DNA of 49,834 nt, from positions 1 through 49,834 of the forward strand of contig JBBDXA010000028.1 in the NCBI GenBank assembly GCA_040902585.1. The letters run 5' to 3'. The notes under the pieces were generated by a model. The model was not told the DNA's origin, ran no database searches, and saw nothing but the letters and a program-made list of their open reading frames with translations. Each line of letters starts with the position of its first letter. Positions within the stretch are counted from its first letter, which is position 1. This document shows positions 39,395 to 48,216 of the stretch, piece by piece. This DNA is from JBBDXA01 sp040902585 (GTDB taxonomy: Bacteria > Planctomycetota > Phycisphaerae > Phycisphaerales > Phycisphaeraceae). Both the position numbers and the translations under genes were made by a program.

Positions 39395-40441
39395 ATGGGA
39401 CCCATGTTCCACACATGCCAACCCCACCTTGCCGTCTGCCTGCTGCTGGCCTTGGCCGCGCCGGTCCTGGCGGAGGAGAAATCCCCGAGCAACGCCGAGC
39501 CCACCGTGCTGTCGCGGCTGGCGGCGTCGATGAAGCCGGGCACCTGGGCGGTCGTGCCTACCGAAGGTCCGGGCGACCTGATCAAGGCTCCGCCGCCGTC
39601 GAAGGGGCTGGACATCATGACGTGGTGCGATGACGGCCACTGGGACAGCCGGTCCGGCCAGTTCCTGTTCATGGGCCTGCGTCAGAGCCGGCGGTTCATC
39701 GCCTACACGGAGAAGACGAACGCCTGGCGCGACGTCGGCCTGCCCGCCGATCCCGCCGCCGCCGGCAGCCCGACGCTGCTGAGCAAGTTCGGCCACGTCT
39801 ATTCGCGCAACGCCCTGGACCCGCAGCTCGGCCGGTATTACCACATGGACCACAACGACGGCGGCGGCATCCACCGCTACGACCTTCGCACGGAGAAATG
39901 GACCAAACTCCCGCCCGGCGGCAACTACGCCATGACCGGCGTCATCGAATACTTCTCCGCGCGAAAGGGACTGGTCAACCTCGCCAGCGGCAAGCAAGGC
40001 ATTCTCTTCTTCAGTGAAGAAACGCAGAAGTGGGAGAACCTGGGCCCTGTTCCCGTGCATGGCTACCACAGCCTCGGCCGCCACAACCCCTTCCGCGAAG
40101 AAGTGCTCCTGGCCGGCGGCAACGAATCGCAGCGCGTCGTCGTCATCCTGAAAAAGGAAGGCCCCCCAAAGCGCATGAAGGACGCGCCCTTCGATCTGAC
40201 CATTCGTCAGGCCATCATCACCGTCGATCCGGTCAGCGGGCGATACCTGCTCATGGACCCGCCTTCGAAAAAGCTTTACGAGTTCGACAGCAAGACTGAC
40301 GCGTACCGCCTGATCGACGATTTCACGACCACCGCCTGGCCGTTCGCCAACTACGACGCGCCCGTCGCGGCGTTCATCCCGGAACATGGCGTGACGATGT
40401 GGGTGGCGCGGAAGACCTATCTATATAAGCACGGGGAGTAG
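39395..40441 (+). CDS. Secreted kelch-like propeller protein
   Basis: This 348-residue protein has a signal peptide (LAVCLLLALAAPVLAEE) and repeats suggesting a kelch or galactose-oxidase-type propeller (MTWCDDGHWDSRSGQFLFMGLRQSRRFIAYTEKTNAWRDVG in parts, YSRNALDPQLGRYYHMDHNDGGGIHRYDLRTEKW, GILFFSEETQKWENLG, DPVSGRYLLMDPPSKKLYEFDSKTDAYRL). These are the four-strand blades YxFD...W and EF...TDAW. No catalytic residues are apparent. It probably binds glycans or proteins in the periplasm. The next 730 bp are noncoding up to purF. Confidence 0.75.
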   Translation: MGPMFHTCQPHLAVCLLLALAAPVLAEEKSPSNAEPTVLSRLAASMKPGTWAVVPTEGPGDLIKAPPPSKGLDIMTWCDDGHWDSRSGQFLFMGLRQSRRFIAYTEKTNAWRDVGLPADPAAAGSPTLLSKFGHVYSRNALDPQLGRYYHMDHNDGGGIHRYDLRTEKWTKLPPGGNYAMTGVIEYFSARKGLVNLASGKQGILFFSEETQKWENLGPVPVHGYHSLGRHNPFREEVLLAGGNESQRVVVILKKEGPPKRMKDAPFDLTIRQAIITVDPVSGRYLLMDPPSKKLYEFDSKTDAYRLIDDFTTTAWPFANYDAPVAAFIPEHGVTMWVARKTYLYKHGE

Positions 40442-40580
40442 CCGGCTGATGCCACTCCCGACAACCTTCCCCGTGACCGGCTACGCCTCTGCCGATTGGC
40501 GGTCGCCTTTGACCTCGATATCGTCACTCAGCACATCCTGTACGTAGAGCATCTTCACCGCGACGACGGTGGCCACCCGC

Positions 40581-40702
40581 TGATCAGAGCCGGACTCTGT
40601 GAGTCCGGACACGCTTCGACCGCCGGGCAAGTTCGGTTTGCTCGGCATCGAGCTTTGGCCCCCGGTAAACCGATCCGGATTCGCAGCATCCGGCTCTGAT
40701 CA
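40581..40702. repeat. 29-bp imperfect inverted repeat
   Basis: TGATCAGAGCCGGA at 40581-40594 is exactly complementary to 40689-40702, and the arms match over 29 bp (40581-40609 and 40674-40702) with several mismatches. Confidence 0.75.
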
Positions 40703-40829
40703 ATCGCGCCTCACCGCGCAGCATCAACAGCGAGCCGTGACGTGTCGTCGCGGAATCGAACAGCGTTGCACGCTTACATGAATCCGACAAACGCCCCGTG
40801 GTCTCGTCAAGAATTCGACCCTTCAACTC

Positions 40830-40858
40830 TTGAAACGCGCGATGCAATTTAGTATAAT
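40830..40858 (+). promoter_or_regulatory. Sigma70-type promoter upstream of purF
   Basis: TTGAAA at 40830-40835, a 17-bp spacer and TATAAT at 40853-40858 form a near-consensus promoter. Transcription would start about 40865 and give a leader of about 310 nt to purF. Confidence 0.65.
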
Positions 40859-40968
40859 GTTCGGATATCGGTCCCCGGCCGCGCGATCGGTCCGCCCGGC
40901 CGGCACAGGTCGCCCGTGGCGGCCTTCGTTGTGCATTGATCGTGCCCCGGATCAAACCGGCCCACAGC

Positions 40969-41083
40969 GTGTCTAGTAGACACGGGGTAGACACGAGGTA
41001 GCCATTTGACAAACAATGACCATGAAAGCACTTATCTCAAAATGGCTACCCAGGGGTAGGGGGGTGGTAGACATGTGTCTACC
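40969..41083 (+). promoter_or_regulatory. Structured purF leader with TAGACA palindromes
   Basis: GTGTCTA-G-TAGACAC (40969-40983), TAGACAC again at 40988-40994, GGTAGCCATTT (40997-41007) with its inverse AAATGGCTACC (41040-41050), and GGTAGACA-TG-TGTCTACC (41066-41083) lie between the promoter and purF. The three possible hairpins or repeated operator-like words suggest regulation. No known riboswitch class is recognised. Confidence 0.5.
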
Positions 41084-41175
41084 TCCGGCAATTCCTGCCA
41101 CAGCAGGGTCCAGACCGCATTGACCCCGCGCGCCCGTTGCGATACCGTTCTCTTTTAACCACGGATGGGTTGAGC

Positions 41176-42591
41176 ATGACCAGCGAAAAAAAGGATAAAT
41201 GCGGTGTGTTCGGCATCTGGGGCACGCCGGAGGCCGCTCATATCACCTACATCGCGATGTATGCCCAGCAGCATCGCGGGCAGGAGTCGGCCGGGATCGC
41301 CGTGAGCGACGGCTCCTCCCTTTCCGCCCACGTCGGCATGGGCCTGGTGCCCGAGGTCTTCAGCGGCAACAAGCTGGACGCGCTCAAGGGCACAGCCGCC
41401 ATCGGGCACAACCGCTACTCCACCACAGGCTCCAACAAGAACTGCAACGCCCAGCCTCTCCTTGAAGAGTACATCGGCGGGCAGATCGCCGTGGCGCACA
41501 ACGGCAACCTGATCAATGCCTCGCTCCTTCGCCGCGACTACGAAGAACGCGGGCACATCTTCCACACCTCGACCGATACCGAAGTCATCATTCACCTCGT
41601 CGCTTCGCATCACCTGTCCAAGGCTGATCCGGTGGCCGAGGCGCTGACGCATCTGCAAGGCGCGTACAGCCTGGTGTTCCTCTTTCACGATCGCGTGGAA
41701 GCGGTGCGCGACCCGTGGGGCTGGCGGCCGCTGGTGCTGGGCAAAACGAAGGAAGGTTGTCTCTGCGTGGCGAGTGAAACGGTGGCGCTCGATGCGATCG
41801 GGGCGGATTTTGTGCGGGAGATCGAGCCGGGCGAGATTGTGACACTGTCGGACGAAGGCATCACGTCGCGTCGCTTCGCCTCGGCCCAGCAGCCTGCGCA
41901 TTGCATCTTCGAGCACATTTACTTTGCCAATCCGAGTTCGCGGCTGTTTGGTGACACGGTGCAGATCGCGCGCGAGAAGATGGGTGAGCAGTTGGCGACG
42001 GAGCAGCCGGTGGAGGCGGATTATGTGATCCCCATGCCGGACTCGGGCAGGTCGGCGGCGCTGGGCTACGCGCGGAGCAGCGGGATTCCCTTTCGCGAAG
42101 GGATCGTGCCGAACCGGTATGTCGGTCGCACCTTTATTCAGCCGACGGAGAAGCAGCGCAAGGCTGCGGTGCAACTGAAGCTGAATGTGGTGGGCGAGGT
42201 GGTGAAGGGCAAGCGGATTATCGTGGTGGATGATTCGATCGTTCGCGGGACGACGACGCGCGGGAAGATGCAGCAATTGCGTAGGGCCGGCGCGGAGGAG
42301 ATTCACCTGCGCATCAGTTCGCCGCCGATCCGTCATGCGTGTTACTTCGGGATTGATTTTCCGGACCCGAAGGATTTGATCGCGACAGGGCGCACGGTGG
42401 ATGAGATCCGCGATTTTCTGGGCGTGGACAGTCTGCACTACCTGACGCTGGAAGGGTTGCTCGGCTGCGTGAGCCGGCCCAAGACGGATTACTGCAACGC
42501 CTGTTTCAGCGGGCTGTATCGGTTGGAGCCGACGCGTCCGGTGACGAAGATGAGCCTGGAACGGCACCAGCAGAAGCTGTTCACGATATAA
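41176..42591 (+). CDS. purF: Amidophosphoribosyltransferase
   Basis: PurF catalyses the first committed step of purine synthesis, moving the glutamine amide onto PRPP. The 471-residue protein has the short propeptide MTSEKKDK before catalytic Cys9 (CGVFGIWG), with glutaminase residues HRGQESAGIA and NRYSTTGS. The PRPP loop is VDDSIVRGTTTRGKM. C-terminal cysteines (GCVSRP, DYCNACFSGLYR) fit the 4Fe-4S-containing Bacillus-type PurF. The ATG at 41176 gives the propeptide. The gene stands alone, with its own promoter about 320 bp upstream. Confidence 0.96.
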   Translation: MTSEKKDKCGVFGIWGTPEAAHITYIAMYAQQHRGQESAGIAVSDGSSLSAHVGMGLVPEVFSGNKLDALKGTAAIGHNRYSTTGSNKNCNAQPLLEEYIGGQIAVAHNGNLINASLLRRDYEERGHIFHTSTDTEVIIHLVASHHLSKADPVAEALTHLQGAYSLVFLFHDRVEAVRDPWGWRPLVLGKTKEGCLCVASETVALDAIGADFVREIEPGEIVTLSDEGITSRRFASAQQPAHCIFEHIYFANPSSRLFGDTVQIAREKMGEQLATEQPVEADYVIPMPDSGRSAALGYARSSGIPFREGIVPNRYVGRTFIQPTEKQRKAAVQLKLNVVGEVVKGKRIIVVDDSIVRGTTTRGKMQQLRRAGAEEIHLRISSPPIRHACYFGIDFPDPKDLIATGRTVDEIRDFLGVDSLHYLTLEGLLGCVSRPKTDYCNACFSGLYRLEPTRPVTKMSLERHQQKLFTI

Positions 42592-42778
42592 TCCCTTTCT
42601 ATTGCGTTCGCCGGACGACGAACGGTACAATCATCTTTCAGCGGCCCGGTTCTGCGGCCTTGGTTCACTCTTCAGGTGAACGTGCAACGACTGGTGACAA
42701 TCAACGATCACTCCTATGGGCCCGTCAGGCGGTATGTGGCCGAACGCGTCCCTCGTTTGGTTTTACAGGAGACCTTCC

Positions 42779-43405
42779 ATGGTCGATCCGATCAAGAATC
42801 AAGCATTGCGATCCGTGTCCGAAGTCGCTTCACAGAAGCTCGACAAGGTCGCGCTGAACCCGCAGCCGCTGCCGCCCAAAGTGGCGCATGGGTATGCGGA
42901 CGGCGCGGTGGTCGCGGCGAGCGCGGACAAGGTGAGTCTGAATCCGCAGCCGCTACCGCCCAAGGAAAATCCGACGGTGGAATTCGATGCCATCGCGCAG
43001 ACCTCGCTTGCATCCGCGGCCGCCTTGCGGAGCGACATCTCGATCAAGAAGCTGCCGCAGATCGGCAGCATCGTCGGTGACATCCTGGAAAAGGTCGCGC
43101 TGAACCCGCAGCCTCTTCCGCCCAGGGTGATCGGCAATATCGTGGCGGACGTGCTGAGCCGCATCGGCATCATCATCGTCAGCGGACAACCCGAAGAAGA
43201 CGAAATGCACCCGCCGGCTCCTCGCGCGGGCAACATTGTCGATCAGCGGGTCCAGCAGGCGGGCATCATCATCGTCAGCGGACAACCCGAGGAGGAGGAA
43301 ATGCACCCGCCGGCACCTCGACGTGGCGGCCAGGCCTTCCCCCCGATGCACCTCGAGCAGGTGATTTTGGAGGCGATCCGGCAGGCGGCCACGAAGCCAC
43401 GCTGA
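42779..43405 (+). CDS. Small protein with repeated LNPQPLPP and SGQPEEEEMHPP motifs
   Basis: This 208-residue protein has three copies of LNPQPLPP, each preceded by a D/E-K-V-A/S lead (residues 26-33, 54-61, 108-115), and two copies of IIIVSGQPEE(D/E)EMHPPAPR (131-149 and 163-181). The second pair of repeats is nearly identical also at DNA level. CAGGAGA precedes the ATG at 42779. The motif LNPQPLPP is known from uncharacterised proteins of several phyla, but no function is established. No signal peptide or membrane helix is seen. The proline-rich motifs may bind SH3- or WW-like partners, or be cleaved or modified peptides; this is speculation. Confidence 0.75.
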   Translation: MVDPIKNQALRSVSEVASQKLDKVALNPQPLPPKVAHGYADGAVVAASADKVSLNPQPLPPKENPTVEFDAIAQTSLASAAALRSDISIKKLPQIGSIVGDILEKVALNPQPLPPRVIGNIVADVLSRIGIIIVSGQPEEDEMHPPAPRAGNIVDQRVQQAGIIIVSGQPEEEEMHPPAPRRGGQAFPPMHLEQVILEAIRQAATKPR

Positions 43406-43475
43406 ACGCCGGCAAAGGATCGATACGTTCGACCGCATCCGCCTCGCCTCACGATCGCGGGTGCCGCACTGACGC

Positions 43476-45734
43476 TCATTCCTTCTCGCGCGACGCAATG
43501 GGCCTGATCTTGGCCAGCGTCTCGGCAGAGAGCGTGAACCATCGACCGTTGAGCAGGCCCACATTCTCGTGCCCGGGAAAGCCCAGGTGCAGCGTGTACT
43601 TGACGCGGGTCTTGGTGACCACTTCGATCAAAACCTGCGTCTCGTTCTTCCAGTCCACGTTCAGCGGCGTGATGTATCGCTCGACGCGAAGCGGCCCGAG
43701 GCCTTCGAAGATCTTCGCCGCCGCCTGCGGGTTGATCCGCTGCGTGGTCAGCGGCGTGCCGTCGGCGTTGAGCACCTGGTAACGCCCCAGCTCGTCGCGA
43801 CCGATCGTCATCCGCTTGTCGTCCAGCCACGGCACCGTGACCTGCGCGAGACTGCCCGCAAGCTCCGGCAACACAGCCCGGAAGCGGTACTCCTGCTCCA
43901 GCATGACCAGCGTCTCAGGCGTGATGACGAAGGGTGCCCCTTCGCTGCTGAGCGTGGCGTGACGCGAAGCTGGATTCACCGTGAGCACGATCGGCTCCCT
44001 GCCCCCTTCCCGAACCGCCAGCTTGATCACCTTGTCACCCAGCTGCGCCGGTTCATTGAGCCAGTGCTCGACCTTCAGTTCGATCACATGCGCGAACAGG
44101 TCACGCAGCGAAGGCCACTCGAAGACATCTTCGCCCTGGAGCTTCCACAACTGGCCGGGAATGTCGGTGCGGAGGAATTCGTAAGTCGCGCCGTCGTAGC
44201 GCTGGAGCGTGATCGCATCGATCGCATCACCCTTGAGCGACAGGATCTGCCGGTCGCGCAGCGCCAGCACCGGCCGCAGAGCGGGGGCGAGCTTCTCGCG
44301 GGGCACGAGGTAGCCGACGCCTTCGTCGCCCGTCTGCTTGTTGGTCCGCGTGACCAGAAACATCGGCACTTCCTCGCCCTGCGGCACGGTGCCCGCGGGC
44401 GGCTCGTACAGCGTGAGCGTGTCGTCAATCAGCGGAGCCTTGCAATGCAGTTCCACCACAGCGATCGGTTGACCGGGCGATCCGGCGCTGGGCACAAAAT
44501 ACTTCGCCGTCGCCGTGGCGAATACTTCCAGCAGCGAGGCGACAAGCTCCTGGTCAGGCTTGAAGTCAGGGGCGACAGCAGGCGGCGGAAGGATGACAAA
44601 CGACCAGCCTTTGCCCGACTCACGCTGAAGGTGGATCGGCGCGGAGCCGGGCTTGCGGATAGCCACCTCGGTGATGAACGCGGCCTGATCGATGGGCGTG
44701 ATGCGCGGGTCGCGCAGCTCATCCAGGCGCGGCGAGAGATACGCGCGGGCCTGCTTCATGACCGTGAACACGACGCGGCTGGGCTCATCGCCCACGCTCC
44801 ATGTGGCGTGATAAGTGTGACTGTTGATGTCCGCGACGTTGCCGATGCGCAGCGTGGTCGGCTTCGCATTGGGGCCGGAGGCCTGAATGGTGATCAACGC
44901 CTGCGGCTTGTCCAGGCCGTAACGCGCCGGATCGCCTTCATCATTGACGAACTCGCCGAGCTTGAGCTGGCGCACCGCCGCGAGGAGGGCGCGGGCGGCA
45001 CCGGCGGCGACGCGACCGGCATGAGGCGGCGCGAGGTGCCAGTCGCCTTCCTTCCGGAGCATCTCAATCGGCTGACCGTCCACGTGTATCGCGATCCGCC
45101 GGGCCTGCGCTTCCTCGGGCACTTTCAGCTCGGTGAGCCGCCAGGTCTTGATGCTCTGCTCCAGCACGGTGCGATGGAGTTCATCGCTGACGACGTAAAC
45201 GGTCGGATCGTCATTGATCTGGATGTAGCCGCGCGAACCGGTGAACGCGCTGCCGAACTTGATGGTGGTTTTGAAGGGCGTGACGCTGACCTTCGAATCC
45301 TGTCCGCCGTCGATGAGCTGGGCATCGCGGTAGGCACCTTCGAAGGTGACCATGGCCAGCGGGTTGTCGAGATTCATCTGCGAGAGCGTGGGTTTGCCGT
45401 CTTTGCCGGGCGTGAACTTGTCGGTGAACTTGATCGTCGCCGCCTTGTAAGTCAGGCCGTTGTGCATGCTGATGGGATTGAGCGGGAAGCTCACCGGCTC
45501 GACCTGCATCCAGGTGCCGTCTTCATCGCGCGTGATCCTGGCGCGTTCACCGAGGCTGCTGCTGATCGTGACGATGCGCACGCCTTCGGGATAAAGCTGC
45601 TCGGCGGAAAAGATGTTGGTGGACTTCTTCTCCTCCGTGTGCGGGTCGTTGACCTTCGCCTTCTCCATGAGAAGAAAATACAAACCGATACCGGCGAGGA
45701 TGACGAGCAGCGCGATGGTGGTTTTGATGTTCAT
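43476..45734 (-). CDS. DUF4340-domain membrane protein of the Gld-type ABC operon
   Basis: This 752-residue protein has one N-terminal membrane helix (TTIALLVILAGIGLYFLLM) and a large periplasmic DUF4340-like region with repeating beta-strand units (WRLTELKVPEEAQARRIAIHVDGQPIEMLRKEGDWHL in parts, EFVNDEGDPARYGLDKPQALITI, LRIGNVADINSHTYHATWSVG). DUF4340 proteins follow GldG in many bacteria. It is the last gene of the minus-strand operon, 173 bp after the GldG-like gene; that gap holds repeats. The upstream frame extension runs into the repeat and is rejected. Function of the family is unknown; a role in envelope assembly or export is likely. Confidence 0.85.
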   Translation of the reverse strand: MNIKTTIALLVILAGIGLYFLLMEKAKVNDPHTEEKKSTNIFSAEQLYPEGVRIVTISSSLGERARITRDEDGTWMQVEPVSFPLNPISMHNGLTYKAATIKFTDKFTPGKDGKPTLSQMNLDNPLAMVTFEGAYRDAQLIDGGQDSKVSVTPFKTTIKFGSAFTGSRGYIQINDDPTVYVVSDELHRTVLEQSIKTWRLTELKVPEEAQARRIAIHVDGQPIEMLRKEGDWHLAPPHAGRVAAGAARALLAAVRQLKLGEFVNDEGDPARYGLDKPQALITIQASGPNAKPTTLRIGNVADINSHTYHATWSVGDEPSRVVFTVMKQARAYLSPRLDELRDPRITPIDQAAFITEVAIRKPGSAPIHLQRESGKGWSFVILPPPAVAPDFKPDQELVASLLEVFATATAKYFVPSAGSPGQPIAVVELHCKAPLIDDTLTLYEPPAGTVPQGEEVPMFLVTRTNKQTGDEGVGYLVPREKLAPALRPVLALRDRQILSLKGDAIDAITLQRYDGATYEFLRTDIPGQLWKLQGEDVFEWPSLRDLFAHVIELKVEHWLNEPAQLGDKVIKLAVREGGREPIVLTVNPASRHATLSSEGAPFVITPETLVMLEQEYRFRAVLPELAGSLAQVTVPWLDDKRMTIGRDELGRYQVLNADGTPLTTQRINPQAAAKIFEGLGPLRVERYITPLNVDWKNETQVLIEVVTKTRVKYTLHLGFPGHENVGLLNGRWFTLSAETLAKIRPIASREKE

Positions 45735-45738
45735 GATT

Positions 45739-45773
45739 GAGCTATGAGCTATGAGCTTTGAGCTATGAGCTAT
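45739..45773. repeat. Heptanucleotide tandem repeat (GAGCTAT type)
   Basis: Five 7-nt units (GAGCTAT four times, GAGCTTT once) lie just upstream of the DUF4340 gene start, next to the hairpin repeat pair at 45779-45902. Confidence 0.85.
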
Positions 45774-45778
45774 AAGTC

Positions 45779-45902
45779 GGGTGCCACGGGTCGACGAGGC
45801 TCTGCGAGTAGACCCGTGCGGTGGCCGTGTGCATCCGAATGTTCCAAGGCATCGGGCGTCCGCACGGGTCTCGTCGGCGGACCTCCGCGACCCGTGGCAC
45901 CC
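45779..45902. repeat. Dispersed hairpin repeat, inverted pair (copies 3 and 4)
   Basis: Two 41-bp units in opposite orientation, 45779-45819 (reversed) and 45862-45902, with a 42-bp spacer. Both have the GCACGGGTC and GACCCGTGGCACCC ends. Copy 4 lies directly beside the GldG-like stop at 45908. Confidence 0.85.
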
Positions 45903-45907
45903 AAGCT

Positions 45908-48097
45908 TCATCCCCGCCTGGTGTACCACACCGCCATGCCGATGACGAACACACCCAGCGGCATGCCGATGACCAGCGATGTCTGAAGGAACTGAACCTT
46001 AGCCGGCTCCATCGCCATGATGCGGCGCACATCCTGCGAACGGGCCCCGGCGGCGATCAGCTCTTCCAGCCCCGCCAGCCAGCACACGCTGTTGACGAAG
46101 AGCTCGTGATTCGCCGGATAGCGCGTGTAGCGAACGGTGCGGCCGGTCTCCTGCTCGAAGAACTCCTCCGCGCCGAACTGATCCGTCGCGAAGGTGCGAT
46201 CAGTAAACACCACCAGTCGCTGGTCGGGCAGGACACCCGAGGCGGGACGCTCTGCGGCACAGGCGATGATGAAGCGATCACCGGCGACATCGTTCGCATC
46301 GCCCTTGGTCGGCTCCTTCCGCGCGGCGATCTCCGCAGCGGTACCGTAGTTGGCCCACAGGTTCGCTCCGGCGATCGACACCAGCGGCCAGTACTTGATC
46401 GTCGATGTCGGCGACTCTTGCGGCAGCGTGATCGGACTGGCCCAGGCGAACTGACCGGCCATGCCCGCGTCGGCCGCCGCCTTGGAGACCGGATGCTCAC
46501 GCGGATACAAGCGCACATCATGGCGATTGTCAGGCTGCGGCTTGCCGAAACGGTTCACCATCTCGCGCAGGATCACACGCTGGTAATCCACCTTGATGTT
46601 CCACGCATGCTCCTGCAAGATCAGCTTCTGCATGTCCGACTGATCGACCTCCGGCGGGACGAACAGCAGCACGCCATCGCCCTTGTCAAGCCGATCACGC
46701 ACGATCATCGCCACCGTCGCGGGCACCTGCGCGGCAAAGGGATTGTTCGCGTCAGGAGGATCGCCCGGCAGCACGACCCACACCGCCTTCTGCCCCGGCT
46801 TCACCTGCGGCGCGCCCTTGGGCTTGGCGTCCGGCGCAACGAAGGGCGATTTGCTCACCGGATCCCACACTTCCACCTGAAGCCCCATGCCGCGCAGCCG
46901 CTCCATGAGCTGCGTGTACTCGCGCCTGGGCGTTGTCGCCAGACTGCTGCCCGTCGCGACGAACACCACCATCGGCGGCGGATCGAGCGAAGCCATCGTC
47001 AACTGCGCCAGCGCGCCGGACAAGCGCTCCTCGCCGAGAAACTCTTTGCCCTTCAATTCGTCGAGCCACTTCTCCCGTTCGACATCGCGCCGCCGATCGT
47101 CACTGGCGGTGAACAGGTCCGACATCGACAAGCCCTTCACATCCTTCGGGCTGATCAGGATGATCGGAAATTCCTTGCTGAAAGCCGCGAACAGCGAATC
47201 GTACGAAGGCACGCTCGCGGCCTTGGCGAGTTCCGCGTGAACGGCCTGCCGCGTGGCGGGGGCCTTATTGACCAGCTCCTGGAGCGTGAGCATGCTTTCG
47301 GTGACGCCCGCGGCGGTCAGGCCGAACTGGGCCTTGGGATATTCCTCGTTGATGTGCGCGAGCACCGGTTCGACCAGGCTCTTGCGCAGGGCGGGGTACA
47401 GATTCGCATCGACAAACTCGAGATACTGTTTGATCTTCAGGCGCGTTGCCGCGTAGTCGGGCATGGCGACATCGGTGTAAAGCTTCAGGGAAATGAGCCT
47501 GGCTTTGAAGTCGCGCAGGCGGGCTTCGATGAGGCGCTCGGTGTCATTGAGGAGCACAAGCGAACGGGTTTCGCGGGCCTTGAGGTTGCTGTCCTTGAGC
47601 GCGAGGCGAACGGTGGCGAGCACGCCTTCGAGTTCGATCTCGACGCCGTCCATCGCCGCCAGTCCTTTGCGGTTGGCCGTGGCGAGCGGTTCGAACTGCT
47701 TTTGAAACATCGCGTGCAGCGACTTCTTGAACTCTTCCAGTTTCGTCGGCTCCGTGCCGGGGTTGATCTGATCGACGGTGATCCTGGGCGAAGAGCGATC
47801 ATATTCCGCAACAAGATCACGCAGGCGACGGACCACTTCGTGCGAATTCTCGCCATCCTCAAAGAGCGTGACGATGCGGTAGTTGCTGTCGAGCCGATCC
47901 ATCACACGCTGGGTGAGCGGCGAAAGACTGTGCTGGCGGGTGAGCGTGACATCCCAGCGCAGATCGCCGGTGCGGAAGTTGCGGTAGCTGATCCAGTTGA
48001 TGAGCACGACGATGCCGATCGCGGCAGTGAGCGCGACGAAGACGTTCAGGCCGTACTTGACGCGTCGTTCTGCCTGGGTTTCGATGGTCTGAGCCAT
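45908..48097 (-). CDS. GldG-like ABC transporter auxiliary membrane protein
   Basis: This 729-residue protein has an N-terminal membrane helix (GLNVFVALTAAIGIVVLINWISY), a periplasmic GldG/ABC-type uncharacterised transport domain (DVTLTRQHSLSPLTQRVMDRL, VTLFEDGENSHEVVRRLRDLVAEYDRSS, GVLLFVPPEVDQSD) and a C-terminal helix (SLVIGMPLGVFVIGMAVWYTRRG). Such proteins partner with a GldA ATPase and GldF permease. In gliding Bacteroidetes they are needed for motility, but most occurrences elsewhere have unknown function. It is the third gene of the minus-strand operon. The upstream in-frame extension is made of heptanucleotide repeat DNA, so the ATG at 48097 is used. Confidence 0.87.
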   Translation of the reverse strand: MAQTIETQAERRVKYGLNVFVALTAAIGIVVLINWISYRNFRTGDLRWDVTLTRQHSLSPLTQRVMDRLDSNYRIVTLFEDGENSHEVVRRLRDLVAEYDRSSPRITVDQINPGTEPTKLEEFKKSLHAMFQKQFEPLATANRKGLAAMDGVEIELEGVLATVRLALKDSNLKARETRSLVLLNDTERLIEARLRDFKARLISLKLYTDVAMPDYAATRLKIKQYLEFVDANLYPALRKSLVEPVLAHINEEYPKAQFGLTAAGVTESMLTLQELVNKAPATRQAVHAELAKAASVPSYDSLFAAFSKEFPIILISPKDVKGLSMSDLFTASDDRRRDVEREKWLDELKGKEFLGEERLSGALAQLTMASLDPPPMVVFVATGSSLATTPRREYTQLMERLRGMGLQVEVWDPVSKSPFVAPDAKPKGAPQVKPGQKAVWVVLPGDPPDANNPFAAQVPATVAMIVRDRLDKGDGVLLFVPPEVDQSDMQKLILQEHAWNIKVDYQRVILREMVNRFGKPQPDNRHDVRLYPREHPVSKAAADAGMAGQFAWASPITLPQESPTSTIKYWPLVSIAGANLWANYGTAAEIAARKEPTKGDANDVAGDRFIIACAAERPASGVLPDQRLVVFTDRTFATDQFGAEEFFEQETGRTVRYTRYPANHELFVNSVCWLAGLEELIAAGARSQDVRRIMAMEPAKVQFLQTSLVIGMPLGVFVIGMAVWYTRRG

Positions 48098-48100
48098 GGG

Positions 48101-48208
48101 AGTCCTGAGTCTTGGGTCCTGGGTCTTGGGTCCTGAGTCCTGGGTCTTGGGTCCTGGGTCACGAGCCAAAGTGCATTGACGACTCAGGACTCAGGACTCA
48201 GGACACAG
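48101..48208. repeat. Heptanucleotide tracts in inverted arrangement
   Basis: Nine 7-nt units of AGTCCTG/GGTCTTG/GGTCCTG type (48101-48163), a short spacer, then GACTCAG three times plus GACACAG (48181-48208), the complement of the first. A long imperfect hairpin is possible between the permease and GldG-like genes. Confidence 0.85.
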
Positions 48209-48216
48209 GACCTCCA

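Larger units (their letters stand above)
40442..41175. other. Long intergenic region upstream of purF
   Basis: About 730 bp without a supported gene. It contains a 29-bp imperfect inverted repeat (40581-40702), a consensus promoter (40830-40858) and a leader with three palindromes built from TAGACA or GGTAGCC words (40969-41083). A 35-codon open frame at 41016-41123 in the leader (MTMKALISKWLPRG...) has no ribosome binding site and is not supported. Confidence 0.6.

Noticed and set aside
41016..41123. Upstream open frame of 35 codons in the purF leader
   Set aside because: No Shine-Dalgarno motif, and its codons overlap the palindromes, which explain the sequence better.
43569..48136. Long plus-strand open frames opposite the DUF4340 and GldG-like genes
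   Set aside because: Arg/His/Gln-rich translations with no domain, antisense to genes with clear membrane helices.
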